From: an uncultured Mobiluncus sp.
GTDB taxonomy: Bacteria > Actinomycetota > Actinomycetes > Actinomycetales > Actinomycetaceae
Length of the DNA: 28,445 nucleotides
Reading direction: 5' to 3'
Assembly (NCBI RefSeq): GCF_902488535.1
Contig: NZ_CABTWO010000024.1
Location: 1-28,445, forward strand
Each line of letters starts with the position of its first letter. Position 1 is the stretch's first letter. The notes under the pieces were generated by a model. That model did not search any database, was not told the origin of the DNA, and saw nothing but the letters and a program-made list of their open reading frames with translations. A program made the translations under genes and the position numbers. Shown piece by piece: positions 1-8,010 of the stretch.

Positions 1-499
1 GGTCGGCAACGTTTTCATTTACATGCTCAAACATGACGAGTTTATCCCCGAATTTTCGGTAACGCACCAGGGTAATATTACGACTCATCTGGTTGATCGC
101 AGAGACATCATACTTAGTGAAATCCCCTGCAATGCAAAGGACGCGGGGTTTGCTCCAGTCGATTTTCTTGGCGATACCCATACCCAACTTTTCGATAACC
201 AGGACTTTGAAGCTGTCCTTATGATTCAGCAACCAGTCAAGGTAAAACAACCCTTGGTTGATGACGTTTTCGTTTAGGGAGCGCTTGTATTCAAAAATAA
301 CCGGGCAATAGTTTTCGTCGATACCGATGGAATCCATCCGTCCACCATCGACGCGGTATTCGGATTGGAGGAAGGTCACCCCGAAGAACGTGGGCATATT
401 GTTCTCTATCACGGTCTGGATTTCCCTCTCCAAGGTAACCGTACCGCTAGGTATTTCTCGTACCCCAGCATGAATGTCGAACAACTTTATGTCTGCCAT
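1..499 (-). CDS. PD-(D/E)XK nuclease-like protein, DUF5655/NucS-like (partial, C-terminus off the window)
   Basis: The reading frame is open from an ATG at 499 to the left edge, so only the N-terminal 166 residues are visible. An AGGAG ribosome site lies about 9 bases upstream. The protein starts MADIKLFDIH. Near residues 45-70 it carries RMDSIGID followed about 10 residues later by VIFEYKRS. This spacing of an acidic residue and an E-x-K is the core of PD-(D/E)XK nuclease folds. The look of the N-terminus recalls proteins annotated as DUF91/NucS-like with a C-terminal DUF5655 ('predicted transport') domain, usually about 300 residues, but that second domain would lie outside the window. The role of that family is not settled, and DNA binding or defence is inference. 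The gene lies in AT-richer accessory DNA and does not form an obvious operon with its neighbour, which runs the other way. Confidence 0.75.
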   Translation of the reverse strand, partial: MADIKLFDIHAGVREIPSGTVTLEREIQTVIENNMPTFFGVTFLQSEYRVDGGRMDSIGIDENYCPVIFEYKRSLNENVINQGLFYLDWLLNHKDSFKVLVIEKLGMGIAKKIDWSKPRVLCIAGDFTKYDVSAINQMSRNITLVRYRKFGDKLVMFEHVNENVAD

Positions 500-765
500 C
501 GGTCAAACTCCTCAGTTCTTCACCCGCCAGGCGCGACCACATCGCCACGGTCTCAAGCAGGACTCTTTCAAATATACAGTCCTGGCGTTGCCCGCGTGGC
601 TGATTTTGCCTTTTCGCTGTGGTTGCTGGCCTCCAGGGCTTTGGCAACGAACTTGCCGAAGTCGGACTGAAAGGGACTTTGCGGCGGAAAAAGAAGTGCG
701 CCCCAGCGGGTTTGCGCATGATTAGAATTAAAACCTGCATTGGCTAGCGCATCGGAGGTGCAACG

Positions 766-1257
766 ATGATCTTACGAATCGTCTTGGAAGGGCTCGTGTT
801 GGGCGCGCTGCTGGTTCTGGTCTGCGTCGTCGGCATCCGCAAAAGCCCGGTGGATATGGTGTATCTTTACCCTTCCGAAGTGCAGGAACGGTGCGTGAAG
901 TTGGGGCTGACCACGCCCGAGAGAATCAAGCGAGGCCGCGCGATTTTCAAAGCAATCTGTGTTCCCGGCTACATCATTTACCTGCTGGTCTGCGTTTATG
1001 CAATCAACGGCGCCAGAGGGTTCCTGGGGGGATTCTGGCAGATAGCGGCAATCCTGTTCATCATGAGCCTCATCGACCGTTTCTTTATCGATGAATACTG
1101 GGTGGGGCGCACCGATGCGTGGGTCATCCCCGGTACGGAGGACTTGAAGCCCTACATTAGCGCCCGAGACAAGTGCAAGAAGTGGCTACTCAGCACGGTA
1201 GGGGTAGCGTTCATGGCGGCCGTCCTGGCCGGTATCGCCACACTCTTCACCCGCTGA
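766..1257 (+). CDS. small orphan membrane protein, four predicted membrane segments
   Basis: A 163-residue protein that I do not recognise. The ATG at 766 has a strong GGAGG site at 754-758. Hydrophobic segments lie near residues 5-23, 61-80, 87-105 and 140-160, so it is probably an integral membrane protein with four helices. Between helices 1 and 2 is a charged stretch (YPSEVQERCVKLGLTTPERI). After helix 3 comes a distinctive segment, DRFFIDEYWVGRTDAWVIPGTEDL, paraphrased here as an Asp/Arg/Trp-rich loop at residues 104-127, which looks conserved rather than random. No catalytic motif is apparent. It stands alone: the flanking genes are on the other strand. Coding is supported by the ribosome site, the length and regular codon use. 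The function is unknown. Confidence 0.8.
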   Translation: MILRIVLEGLVLGALLVLVCVVGIRKSPVDMVYLYPSEVQERCVKLGLTTPERIKRGRAIFKAICVPGYIIYLLVCVYAINGARGFLGGFWQIAAILFIMSLIDRFFIDEYWVGRTDAWVIPGTEDLKPYISARDKCKKWLLSTVGVAFMAAVLAGIATLFTR

Positions 1258-1381
1258 AGCGGGGAACCAAACAGAACACCGAGAAAACCGTCGCGTACCT
1301 TTAATCGTGTGTTGGCGACAAAAATGGTCTCGCCAAACCAGCACAACATTTGATGATTGATGACGTGATTCCGCTCGGAAT

Positions 1382-1753
1382 TTAGTGGTTGAGGACGAAG
1401 TTGGCGATCAGGGAGTCAATACGGCGGACATCAATTTTCTTGCCGAGTTTGATTTTGATGTGTCCTGCACGTGTCCATAGTTCAACTTCAGAAGTTAAAT
1501 CGAGAAGTTTTCCAGCGTTCTCGGTTGACCACATATTGATTACGCTATAAGGCAAGGAGTAAATCTCTACTTTCTTGCCTGTCATCCCCTGAGCATCTCG
1601 AACGATTAACCGCTTTGAAGTAAAGATTGCCGAATCTCTAAAGGTCTTAAAAGCCGCATAAGGCTGTTCTCCTTGAATAAGCAGTTCGCTTACATCGGCG
1701 GGAATCGGCACCTCTTCAATGAACATCCACTCAGTAATCGCAGCAGTCTCCAT
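1382..1753 (-). CDS. bacterial PH-domain protein (bPH_1/YvbH-like)
   Basis: A 123-residue soluble protein starting METAAITEWMF, with an AAGGAG site about 8 bases before the ATG. Its strand pattern is typical of bacterial pleckstrin-homology proteins: LLIQGEQPYAAFKTFRDSAIFTSKRLIV, here residues ~24-51, then a beta-rich stretch ending EVELWTRAGHIKIKLGKKID. 'F(T)SKRLI(V/I)' followed by 'YSLPYSVI' is the hallmark I rely on. In this family the whole protein is a single PH-like barrel of about 120-125 residues that forms rings. The physiological role is unclear, and links to stress or membrane sensing are only proposals. There are no membrane segments or signal peptide. It is a single gene, with the convergent orphan membrane gene downstream and a phage-like fragment upstream on the other strand. 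Confidence 0.85.
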   Translation of the reverse strand: METAAITEWMFIEEVPIPADVSELLIQGEQPYAAFKTFRDSAIFTSKRLIVRDAQGMTGKKVEIYSLPYSVINMWSTENAGKLLDLTSEVELWTRAGHIKIKLGKKIDVRRIDSLIANFVLNH

Positions 1754-1833
1754 CGGACATCTCCTTAGTGTAAAAAGTGCTATTTATCAACCTCATTTTC
1801 TCATAATCACGCAGGTAAAGTAGGGCAAAAACC

Positions 1834-1923
1834 ATGGCTGAGGGTTTTGGTTTGAAGATTGGTCTGGATGGCGTGCGGGAGTTCATGTGCGCGTTTACGG
1901 ATATTAACCGTAAACGGGGTTAG
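1834..1923 (+). pseudogene. possible N-terminal fragment of a phage tail tape-measure gene
   Basis: ATG to TAG gives 29 residues. The segment LKIGLDGVREF followed by TDINR resembles the N-terminus of many actinophage and Gram-positive phage tape-measure proteins, whose usual form is roughly 'LKIGVDGEREFKRALxDINR'. Tape-measure proteins run to hundreds or thousands of residues, so this would be a stump left after deletion of a prophage. The match is from memory and only about 20 residues long, so chance similarity is possible. No other phage gene is recognisable nearby. The final codons overlap an inverted repeat at 1892-1916 that may mark the break. Confidence 0.35.
1892..1916. repeat. perfect 9-bp inverted repeat, 7-base loop
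   Basis: CGTTTACGG at 1892-1900 is the exact reverse complement of CCGTAAACG at 1908-1916, with ATATTAA between. It falls at the end of the tape-measure-like stump. There is no T-tract on either side, so it is not an obvious terminator. A recombination core or protein-binding site is possible. Confidence 0.6.
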
Positions 1924-1928
1924 GGCTA

Positions 1929-1950
1929 GAACGGCACACCAGTGCCGTTC
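1929..1950. repeat. perfect 9-bp inverted repeat, 4-base loop
   Basis: GAACGGCAC at 1929-1937 pairs exactly with GTGCCGTTC at 1942-1950 across ACCA. It makes a stable stem only 12 bases after the preceding inverted repeat. No run of T follows on either strand, so termination is uncertain. It lies between a phage-like stump and the broken toxin gene. Confidence 0.6.
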
Positions 1951-1984
1951 GATGCGGCGCGTGTGAGCATGGAGTGCTGCGGTG

Positions 1985-2243
1985 TCACTTTAGGAGCGTG
2001 AGGTATTGCTCACGGGCTTTCATGGCGTGAATAATCAGTTCGTTGCCGCTGTCGAAAGTCAAAACAACGACTTCCAAGACGCACCCTTTGGTGTCGAAAC
2101 CGAGGCGCAGTTCCCGCTGCGGGTTTTCCTCATCAAGGGGCTAAATCCAGCGCAGAAACGTGGCAACTTGCAGGATGTAATTGTCGCTGATGCGGTGCTT
2201 TTAGGCGTGTTTGCGAGCGGTTTTTCCAAATATTGAGGCTCAT
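1985..2243 (-). pseudogene. degenerate toxin gene of a ribbon-helix-helix toxin-antitoxin pair
   Basis: Read on the minus strand, one frame gives FGKTARKHA, a TAA (2201-2203), KHRISDNYILQVATFLRWI, a TAG (2141-2143), and then an intact tail (ENPQRELRLGF ... LEVVVLTFDSGNELIIHAMKAR) ending in TGA at 1985-1987. The pattern 'KH.IS...I..A......L.EENPQRELRLGFD..G..LE.VV..FDSG.E.IIHAMKAR..Y' is that of a small actinobacterial toxin family of about 85-90 residues encoded directly after RHH antitoxins. The natural start would be the ATG at 2243, which overlaps the antitoxin stop as ATGA, but that ATG is one frame away from the remaining toxin sequence. A frameshift and two stops therefore make the gene non-functional. 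The biochemical activity of the family is not known to me. Confidence 0.75.
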
Positions 2244-2488
2244 GCCAAGACTGCCTCGCGAATCAAGGCAGAACGGGTCACATGCCTGGCTTTAGCGCGG
2301 GCATCAAGCTTCGCCAGTTCTTCGGGTGTGAATCGAACCGCAACCACCTGACTCGGGGCTTCGCCGCGCCCGGGACGTCCCCGTCCGCGTTTTTTCATGG
2401 CCGCGACATCGTAACCAGCCTCGGCTTCTGCGGCCCATTGCTCGATTTGCGCTTCCGTAACCGGTACACCCTTGATCGTTTCTTCCAT
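2240..2488 (-). CDS. ribbon-helix-helix (CopG-type) antitoxin
   Basis: An 82-residue protein. The C-terminal half (APSQVVAVRFTPEELAKL then a helix and HVTRSALIREAVLA, residues ~44-82) is a classic RHH DNA-binding fold: a short beta strand 'VVAVRFT' followed by two helices. The N-terminal half holds a basic RGRGRPGRGE linker and an acidic helix likely to bind the toxin. The stop overlaps the ATG of the downstream toxin remnant (ATGA), the usual coupling in these pairs. No clear Shine-Dalgarno site is visible before the ATG at 2488. The upstream DNA is very AT-rich and contains AATAACGTATTA (around 2500-2511), a near-palindrome that could be its operator for autorepression, as is usual for RHH antitoxins (inference). 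The gene is intact although its toxin is not, so it may be decaying or may protect against related toxins. Confidence 0.85.
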   Translation of the reverse strand: MEETIKGVPVTEAQIEQWAAEAEAGYDVAAMKKRGRGRPGRGEAPSQVVAVRFTPEELAKLDARAKARHVTRSALIREAVLA

Positions 2489-2610
2489 AATATTATTGTA
2501 ATACGTTATTTTCTTTCATTCAATAGGTTCCCTGGGTTGCGGCACCGAGTATGTCACAAGTGTCCAAGAAAGGCTATTGAAGGGAAAGCTGTGCACCTAA
2601 CCTACAGCAG

Positions 2611-2630
2611 CCCCTCATGAGGGGTTTCGT
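2611..2630 (+). terminator. terminator-like hairpin without an obvious upstream gene
   Basis: CCCCTCATGAGGGG at 2611-2624 is a perfect palindrome (5-bp stem, 4-base loop at minimum) followed by TTTCGTTT on the plus strand. It lies in the ~260-base gap between the antitoxin and the methyltransferase, both on the minus strand. No plus-strand gene ends here, so it may be left over from a lost gene. I see no open frame of note in the gap. Confidence 0.4.
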
Positions 2631-2747
2631 TTCCATTGTTTTGCATTTCAATCGTTGTTTCCGGTTCAACCCGGTACTAGAAATGCAGGAACACCTTCCC
2701 CTATTTGACTAAAAACTTGCTGAGCGCAACAGCGCTGCGTGCTGTAG

Positions 2748-4388
2748 CTACTTATTCAATCGTGAGCTACGGTTACGGTTCAAACGTCGCCCCTGCATCG
2801 TTCTCAGAATCTCTTCAAAATCAGCTAAGACGTTCTGGGAGATTCCGAGTTGCGAGATGAGGAGGTGCTCATCAACCAGATGCCGAGCTTCACTGACACT
2901 GCCTTGTCTCAACAAATCGTCTACTTCGTCAATCAAGTTTCCTTTAACGCTTTCTGGATTTGGAATGAGTAGGTCAACGCACTCAGACGGCTCAAGCTCG
3001 AGAATTCCCCCACCATAAGATCGCCCGTACACTTCTGCCAAGGCGCAGGTAATGGTATTTAACGCAGCGGTCGCAAGTTGAGACGCCGATACTCGGGTTT
3101 GCGTTAAAAACACACGATGAACAGTATCGGTTGAGGTTGCAAGAGTCTTGTTCGCAAAGATCCTAGGAAGCGTAGAAATCTGCCGTAGCATGAATCCGTC
3201 AGGTACTGATATTGAGGGAACCGACCACCACTGCTTTCGGATCCGTGTTTTGTAACCAGTGTGAGCTCCCGACCGTTCTCCATCGCTGATGTATGCAGCA
3301 AGGGCTTTGTTCGAATAAATATCTGTTTCGGGGGGTATGGCCAAGAGGCGAGTGTTTATATTCTCTAACTCGTTTGCGGCTAAATCCTCGTCGGTAAATG
3401 AAACACCGTCTAGGTGAGCGGATCGAGCAACGAGAGGCATAGTCCATTTTTCAATCTCGAGTTCAACCGACTGCTCCTTCGTCATGCAGAAGAAGGCATT
3501 GCGCCCGGTTACAACCCCGACGTTAACTTTTGCGTATTCGCCCACCTTTTTAAACCTTTTGGAATCGAGAAAATCTCGAAGGGTCTTAATATAGTGGGCT
3601 TGCAAGTAGTAAAATGTCCACTTCTCATTTTGGTCTAACGAGGCTCGCACCGCCTCGCCATCGATATAAAGGTGCTCAAGTTGAGCTGCGTCATCAATTT
3701 CAGCTGTCCTGAACTGGGCTGGGCCCTGTCCAACTTCTAAAAGGAGGAGAATGACTTCCTGTAATACCTCTGGGAACACCAGTTTTTTGAAAGAAACGAT
3801 CGAGATTTCTGAACAGTTCTGAATGAGGTAATCACGCAGCTGACTGGCGTAACCTACTTGCAAGAGCTCGGCTGGAAGCACCAATGCGATCCGACCTCCT
3901 GGCCTCGTCAGATTAACGGCAGCCACAACGAAAGGAACCCATGCGTTAGTTAGCTTGCTGGGAGCCAGCCCATTTCGCACCATGATTTGTAGAGCTCTCT
4001 CGCGCGACTCAATATCCCAGTTTCCGAAACGGATATACGGGGGGTTGCCTACAACGGCGTCAAACTTCAGACCTCGCTCTTGCTGCGCTTCCCAAACGAA
4101 GAAGTCCTCGTGAACGATCCGTCCGATCCCAAGATTCTCGGCCTTCTGAGCCTCTTCTTCGACCAGCTCAACTCCAACCACATCTAGGTTTGGATTCTTG
4201 AGCTCTCTAAGAATGGCGCCATCTCCGCACGAGGGCTCCAGCACACTCGCCTTGTATTTTACGCCCGCTGTTGGGGCAAGAGCCCATTCGACGAGGGCTG
4301 ATGCAATCTTCTTTGGTGTGTAGTAGCCACCGCGCAGCTTGTCCACGTCGGGTCGCGCTTTTGAACTGTACTTACTCATCATCTCCAT
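2748..4388 (-). CDS. Eco57I-like DNA adenine-N6 methyltransferase
   Basis: About 546 residues from the ATG at 4388 (MEMMSKYSSK). The frame stays open to 4565, but that would overlap the divergent partner gene, whose own start has a good ribosome site, so I prefer the internal start. An ATG at 4379 or 4382 is also possible. Motifs: GGYYTPKKIA (residues 20-29, X motif), VLEPSCGDGAI (49-59, SAM-binding motif I), VGVELV (71-76, motif II) and NPPY at 115-118 (motif IV, catalytic, typical of N6-adenine methylation). The C-terminal half, including VTGRNAFFCMT, resembles the TaqI-like target-recognition region. M.Eco57I is about 544 residues, close to this length. Its role would be to methylate the site recognised by the divergent fused enzyme and protect host DNA. 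No specificity can be read from the sequence. Base composition is lower in GC than the core genes. Confidence 0.85.
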   Translation of the reverse strand: MEMMSKYSSKARPDVDKLRGGYYTPKKIASALVEWALAPTAGVKYKASVLEPSCGDGAILRELKNPNLDVVGVELVEEEAQKAENLGIGRIVHEDFFVWEAQQERGLKFDAVVGNPPYIRFGNWDIESRERALQIMVRNGLAPSKLTNAWVPFVVAAVNLTRPGGRIALVLPAELLQVGYASQLRDYLIQNCSEISIVSFKKLVFPEVLQEVILLLLEVGQGPAQFRTAEIDDAAQLEHLYIDGEAVRASLDQNEKWTFYYLQAHYIKTLRDFLDSKRFKKVGEYAKVNVGVVTGRNAFFCMTKEQSVELEIEKWTMPLVARSAHLDGVSFTDEDLAANELENINTRLLAIPPETDIYSNKALAAYISDGERSGAHTGYKTRIRKQWWSVPSISVPDGFMLRQISTLPRIFANKTLATSTDTVHRVFLTQTRVSASQLATAALNTITCALAEVYGRSYGGGILELEPSECVDLLIPNPESVKGNLIDEVDDLLRQGSVSEARHLVDEHLLISQLGISQNVLADFEEILRTMQGRRLNRNRSSRLNK

Positions 4389-4542
4389 TGTCCCATAGCG
4401 AACGCCTAGGTCGTAGTCGCCCGGCAAGGGGAAAACGATGTAAGCCTGGCTGGCGTGTAGCCGTACACCAACGTGATACTGCTCTAGAATTTCAAATGTA
4501 CTGCACCGACTGCAAGACACTTGACCTAACTGAGGAGTATTC

Positions 4543-7524
4543 GTGACTGGTTTCTTAAGACTCAATAAGGAGAGCGCTCGAAAGCGGATGGCTCAGCTAG
4601 TCGCAAGGTACAGCCCGCTCCACGATAATCTAACTTCGTCGAAGTCGGGTTTTACCGAAACAGAAACCAGAACTCAATACATCGATGAGTTCCTGAAGAT
4701 TCTTGGTTGGGATGTGTCAAATGAGGCAGGTGCAACGAACCGAAAGGCAGATGTGGTTCAAGAACACTCTCACACTACCGAAGACTCTGGTCGTGGTCGC
4801 CCGGACTATATTCTTAGAGTTTCCGGAAAAGATAAGCTTCCCGTTGAAGCCAAGAAAACATCTTATTCGTTTGCAGGCGATAAAGCTGCGCCTAGCCAGG
4901 TTCGAGCCTATGGCTGGACGCTTAATACTCCCATAGGGGTGTTAACAAATTTCACCGAAACCCGAATCTATTCCACTCTTTCTGAACCAACTGATGATCA
5001 GCCGTCAGAATTTGGTCTTATACCTGGCGGTGTCTGGCGTTTTGATGAATACAATGCTCGCTTTGATGATCTTTGGGAGCGCCTTTCGTATGAGTCAGTT
5101 TCTTCAAAACAATTTGAGCTTCTCTACGGAGACACACGCCAGTTAAAAGGGGAATCCGAATTTGACGAATCCTTCCTGAATGCTTTTCGGAAGTGGCGTA
5201 AGGAGCTTGCCCAGGAGATTTATAACGCCAATTCGATGCTACCTGAGAAGGAAATTGGGAGACGTACACAAAAGGTCCTGAACGCGCTTCTCTTTATGCG
5301 TGTTTGTGAAGATAAGGACATCCTGTCGTACAAAGATCTCCTTACCTCTGCGACTTCCAGCAGCATCCTCGCGACGTTCCGTGACCGCGACAAGGTATTT
5401 AATGCTGGTATCTTCAAAGCTCTTGATGACATCAACTTGCCTGATAGTGCACTGCTTCCTGTCATCAAACAAATGTACTGGCCCAACTCGAAATTCGCCT
5501 ACGGGCTACTTCGCCCAGACACTCTTGCGTACATTTACGAGCAGTACCTCAGTGAACATGTCGTTATTGATTCTTCTGGACTAGTGCGGCTAGAAGAGAA
5601 GCCTGAAGTTCTCCATGCCGGAGGAATCGCTCGAACGCCCGACTACATCATGCAAAGGCTGACAATCCCCTCTATTGATAAGCAACTAGCTGCAGGGGTC
5701 TCAACCCCAACGATTCTAGATATGTCGGTAGGTTCCGGCGGTTTCTTACTGACTGCGTTTGAGCATCTAATTGAATTGAAGGAGCGCGAGATCGGGCGTC
5801 CGCTCGAAATTGCGGAGCGTGCACATATTGCTCAAACCCAACTTTTTGGAATAGATATCGACGGTGCGGCAGTGGAGGTAACTCGGCTCAGCCTACTCTT
5901 GGCGATCTTAGGGAACTCAGACGTGGATACTACAACTGACACCGCAGTACTACCTGATCTTGGGCAAAACATAATTATAGGGAACGCTGTTGTACGCCAG
6001 GATTTCGATCGAATCGCGCCCAAGTGGGCCGCAAACATAGACGCCAGACTCTCCGCACTCCCTCTCAATCTTGAGAAAGCCCTAGGCACCCTTTTCCCAA
6101 CACAGGGCTTCAACATTATAATTGGCAACCCACCGTATGTTCGAATTCAAGTTCTATCTGAATTCTTCCCTGCACAACTGGACTATTTTCAATCACCAAA
6201 ATCTGGTTACGTTTCTGCATCCTCAGGCAATTTCGATCTATACATGATATTTATCGAGAGGGCTCTAACGCTGTTGAATGATTCAGGGTCGCTGGCCCTA
6301 ATCCTTCCCAACCGGTTTTTCAGTACTAATCCCGCAACTGGCTTACGTAAAAAACTCTCTCAGCGAATCCACCGGCTCGTCGACTTTGGGGTTGAACAAG
6401 TCTTCGACGGCAAAACCACCTATACCGCTCTGATTTATGTCGGTGAAAAAACAAGCACCCCCGTAGAAGTGGACTTGGTTTCCAATTTAGGCGAGTGGAT
6501 TCTAGATGAGAAAGCGGTAACTAGCGCCAGAATAGATCGGAAATCATTAGAATCCGAGGCCTGGAATATCCTCACTCCGGCTCAGTCTGCGTTGTTTTCG
6601 CAGATGTTCAAGGAATCAGACACTTCCTTGGGAGACGAGGCCGAAGTTTTTGTCGGAGTCCAGACTTCGGCGGATGAGATCTTCATGATCAAAGATCCCA
6701 AGCCCGTCGGCAGCGCACCTGGGCTTGTTTCATTTCAGGATCTCAATGGCGTCACTCAGATGATCGAATGTTCTATCCTGCGGCCAGCAATCAAAGATGT
6801 TAGGATTGCGGTTTTAGACAGCGAACCGACACCCGATCGGTGGGCGATTTTCCCATACGCGATTGAAGAAACAGAAGCAGGTCGTCTAGTTAGCCACGTT
6901 TACTCTCTGGACGAACTCCAACGCAATTATCCTTATGCCCTGAATTACTTCACTCAACACAGGGAAGAGTTGACAAAACGCAGCATCACACCAGATCCGA
7001 AAGGCAAGTATTGGTCCTACGGCCGTAGCCAAAGCCTCAAGAAATTAGACGAGCCAAAACTTGTGGTGAGAGTACTATCAATCAGACCTTCCTACGCGTA
7101 TGACTCAAAAGGATTAGTCACACCCGGCGGCGGAGACGGTGGCCCCTACTACCTAATTAGGCCATTGGAGAAATCTAAGTTCAGTATTGAGCTACTACAG
7201 GCGATTCTCAGCCATCCTGCAGTGGACCATTATGTAACTTCCATCGGAAAGAAATATCGAGGAGAATATGCCGTACACAGGAAGGCATACCTAATCAAAG
7301 TTCCACTGCCGAATGTCAACACACAGGACGCGCTGAGAATCGAAGAGATGGTCTTTGAGTGCCGGAACCTCTCATTGCAAATTCGAGATGAAACCGACTC
7401 CCAGCGGCGCACTGTAGCTGAAGGCCGTAAGCAGTTTCTTCACAACGAGATCAATACCCTGATCTCAGCAGCATACAAGATCACAAAGGAGCTACTTTCT
7501 GATGCAAGGCTGTTGAATTCGTAG
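4543..7524 (+). CDS. Type IIG (Eco57I-like) fused restriction endonuclease-methyltransferase
   Basis: 993 residues, close to the 997 of Eco57I. The start is GTG at 4543, with GAGGAG at 4532-4537. The N-terminus has a PD-(D/E)XK nuclease core: R-P-D-Y at residues 86-89 (PD 87-88) and VEAKK with E102 and K104. A helical linker follows (~150-350). The methyltransferase domain has ILDMSVGSGG around 391-400 (SAM-binding motif I) and catalytic NPPY at 529-532 within IIIGNPPYVRI. The C-terminal third (~690-900, including VFVGVQTSADEIFMI and LRPAIKD) looks like a TaqI-like specificity domain. A single chain would cut DNA at a distance from its site and methylate one strand. It is divergent from the second methyltransferase, with ~150 bases between the chosen starts that would hold both promoters. 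No controller (C) protein gene is seen. All key motifs are intact. GC is lower than in the core genes, which fits horizontal acquisition. Confidence 0.9.
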   Translation: MTGFLRLNKESARKRMAQLVARYSPLHDNLTSSKSGFTETETRTQYIDEFLKILGWDVSNEAGATNRKADVVQEHSHTTEDSGRGRPDYILRVSGKDKLPVEAKKTSYSFAGDKAAPSQVRAYGWTLNTPIGVLTNFTETRIYSTLSEPTDDQPSEFGLIPGGVWRFDEYNARFDDLWERLSYESVSSKQFELLYGDTRQLKGESEFDESFLNAFRKWRKELAQEIYNANSMLPEKEIGRRTQKVLNALLFMRVCEDKDILSYKDLLTSATSSSILATFRDRDKVFNAGIFKALDDINLPDSALLPVIKQMYWPNSKFAYGLLRPDTLAYIYEQYLSEHVVIDSSGLVRLEEKPEVLHAGGIARTPDYIMQRLTIPSIDKQLAAGVSTPTILDMSVGSGGFLLTAFEHLIELKEREIGRPLEIAERAHIAQTQLFGIDIDGAAVEVTRLSLLLAILGNSDVDTTTDTAVLPDLGQNIIIGNAVVRQDFDRIAPKWAANIDARLSALPLNLEKALGTLFPTQGFNIIIGNPPYVRIQVLSEFFPAQLDYFQSPKSGYVSASSGNFDLYMIFIERALTLLNDSGSLALILPNRFFSTNPATGLRKKLSQRIHRLVDFGVEQVFDGKTTYTALIYVGEKTSTPVEVDLVSNLGEWILDEKAVTSARIDRKSLESEAWNILTPAQSALFSQMFKESDTSLGDEAEVFVGVQTSADEIFMIKDPKPVGSAPGLVSFQDLNGVTQMIECSILRPAIKDVRIAVLDSEPTPDRWAIFPYAIEETEAGRLVSHVYSLDELQRNYPYALNYFTQHREELTKRSITPDPKGKYWSYGRSQSLKKLDEPKLVVRVLSIRPSYAYDSKGLVTPGGGDGGPYYLIRPLEKSKFSIELLQAILSHPAVDHYVTSIGKKYRGEYAVHRKAYLIKVPLPNVNTQDALRIEEMVFECRNLSLQIRDETDSQRRTVAEGRKQFLHNEINTLISAAYKITKELLSDARLLNS

Positions 7525-7740
7525 TTGCGAGATACCGCAGCCCTTTGGCACATTAAACTTTTGATGTCTTTGAATGCTTACTGCGTAAGTACAACTATAC
7601 AATCGCATCAGCTCGCCAGGACGAATAGCAGAAATGCCCGTAGAGTTACAACTTCATACTGATTAATGGTTGCTACAAAGAATGAATGCCAACACAGAGC
7701 TAGTCATGCGTAAATGCTCTTGAGAATCCTAATAGCGAGC

Positions 7741-7796
7741 CACACCTTCACGTTACGCACACCTTTTACCGACACTCATATCTTTACGCGAGTCTC
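7741..7796 (+). repeat. three degenerate ~16-19-bp direct repeats (block 1)
   Basis: Units start at 7741 (CACACCTTCACGTTACG), 7758 (CACACCTTTTACCGACACT) and 7777 (CATATCTTTACGCGAG). They share CAyAyCTTtwaCG with block 2 at 8011-8070, in the same orientation. Arrays of such ~20-bp units are known at the ends of IS21-family elements, where the transposase binds, but no istA/istB gene is present here. The assignment is therefore tentative. Confidence 0.45.
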
Positions 7797-8010
7797 CATA
7801 GAGGCACCCGCGAGTGGTTCAGTCGCGCCCAAATGCCGTATCGTCTTAGGTAAGAACTCTCAAAACTCGCAGCAAAAGATGCGCACTATGCCCAGTCCAA
7901 CAGGTCTGATTTCGCGCATTGACTAGAGGAAACAAGTACCGGATCGACGGCGTCAGCGTACGGACTTTTGTACCAAAAACAGCTGCTTGTGCAATCCAGC
8001 CTGCAGAACC

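Noticed and set aside
568..771. Open minus-strand frame with protein-like composition ending in GLYI
   Set aside because: No start codon exists after the upstream stop, it overlaps the ribosome site of the plus-strand gene at 766, and I recognise no family. At most it is a relic.
2006..2236. Plus-strand open frame of 76 codons
   Set aside because: It is the antisense shadow of the degenerate toxin gene, whose minus-strand reading gives a recognisable family pattern.
4389..4565. 59-codon N-terminal extension of the methyltransferase
   Set aside because: It would overlap the divergent restriction gene's start, contains no motif, and makes the protein longer than its closest known relative.
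7714..7926. Plus-strand open frame of 70 codons after the restriction gene
   Set aside because: No ribosome site, its composition is not protein-like, and it runs through the direct repeats.
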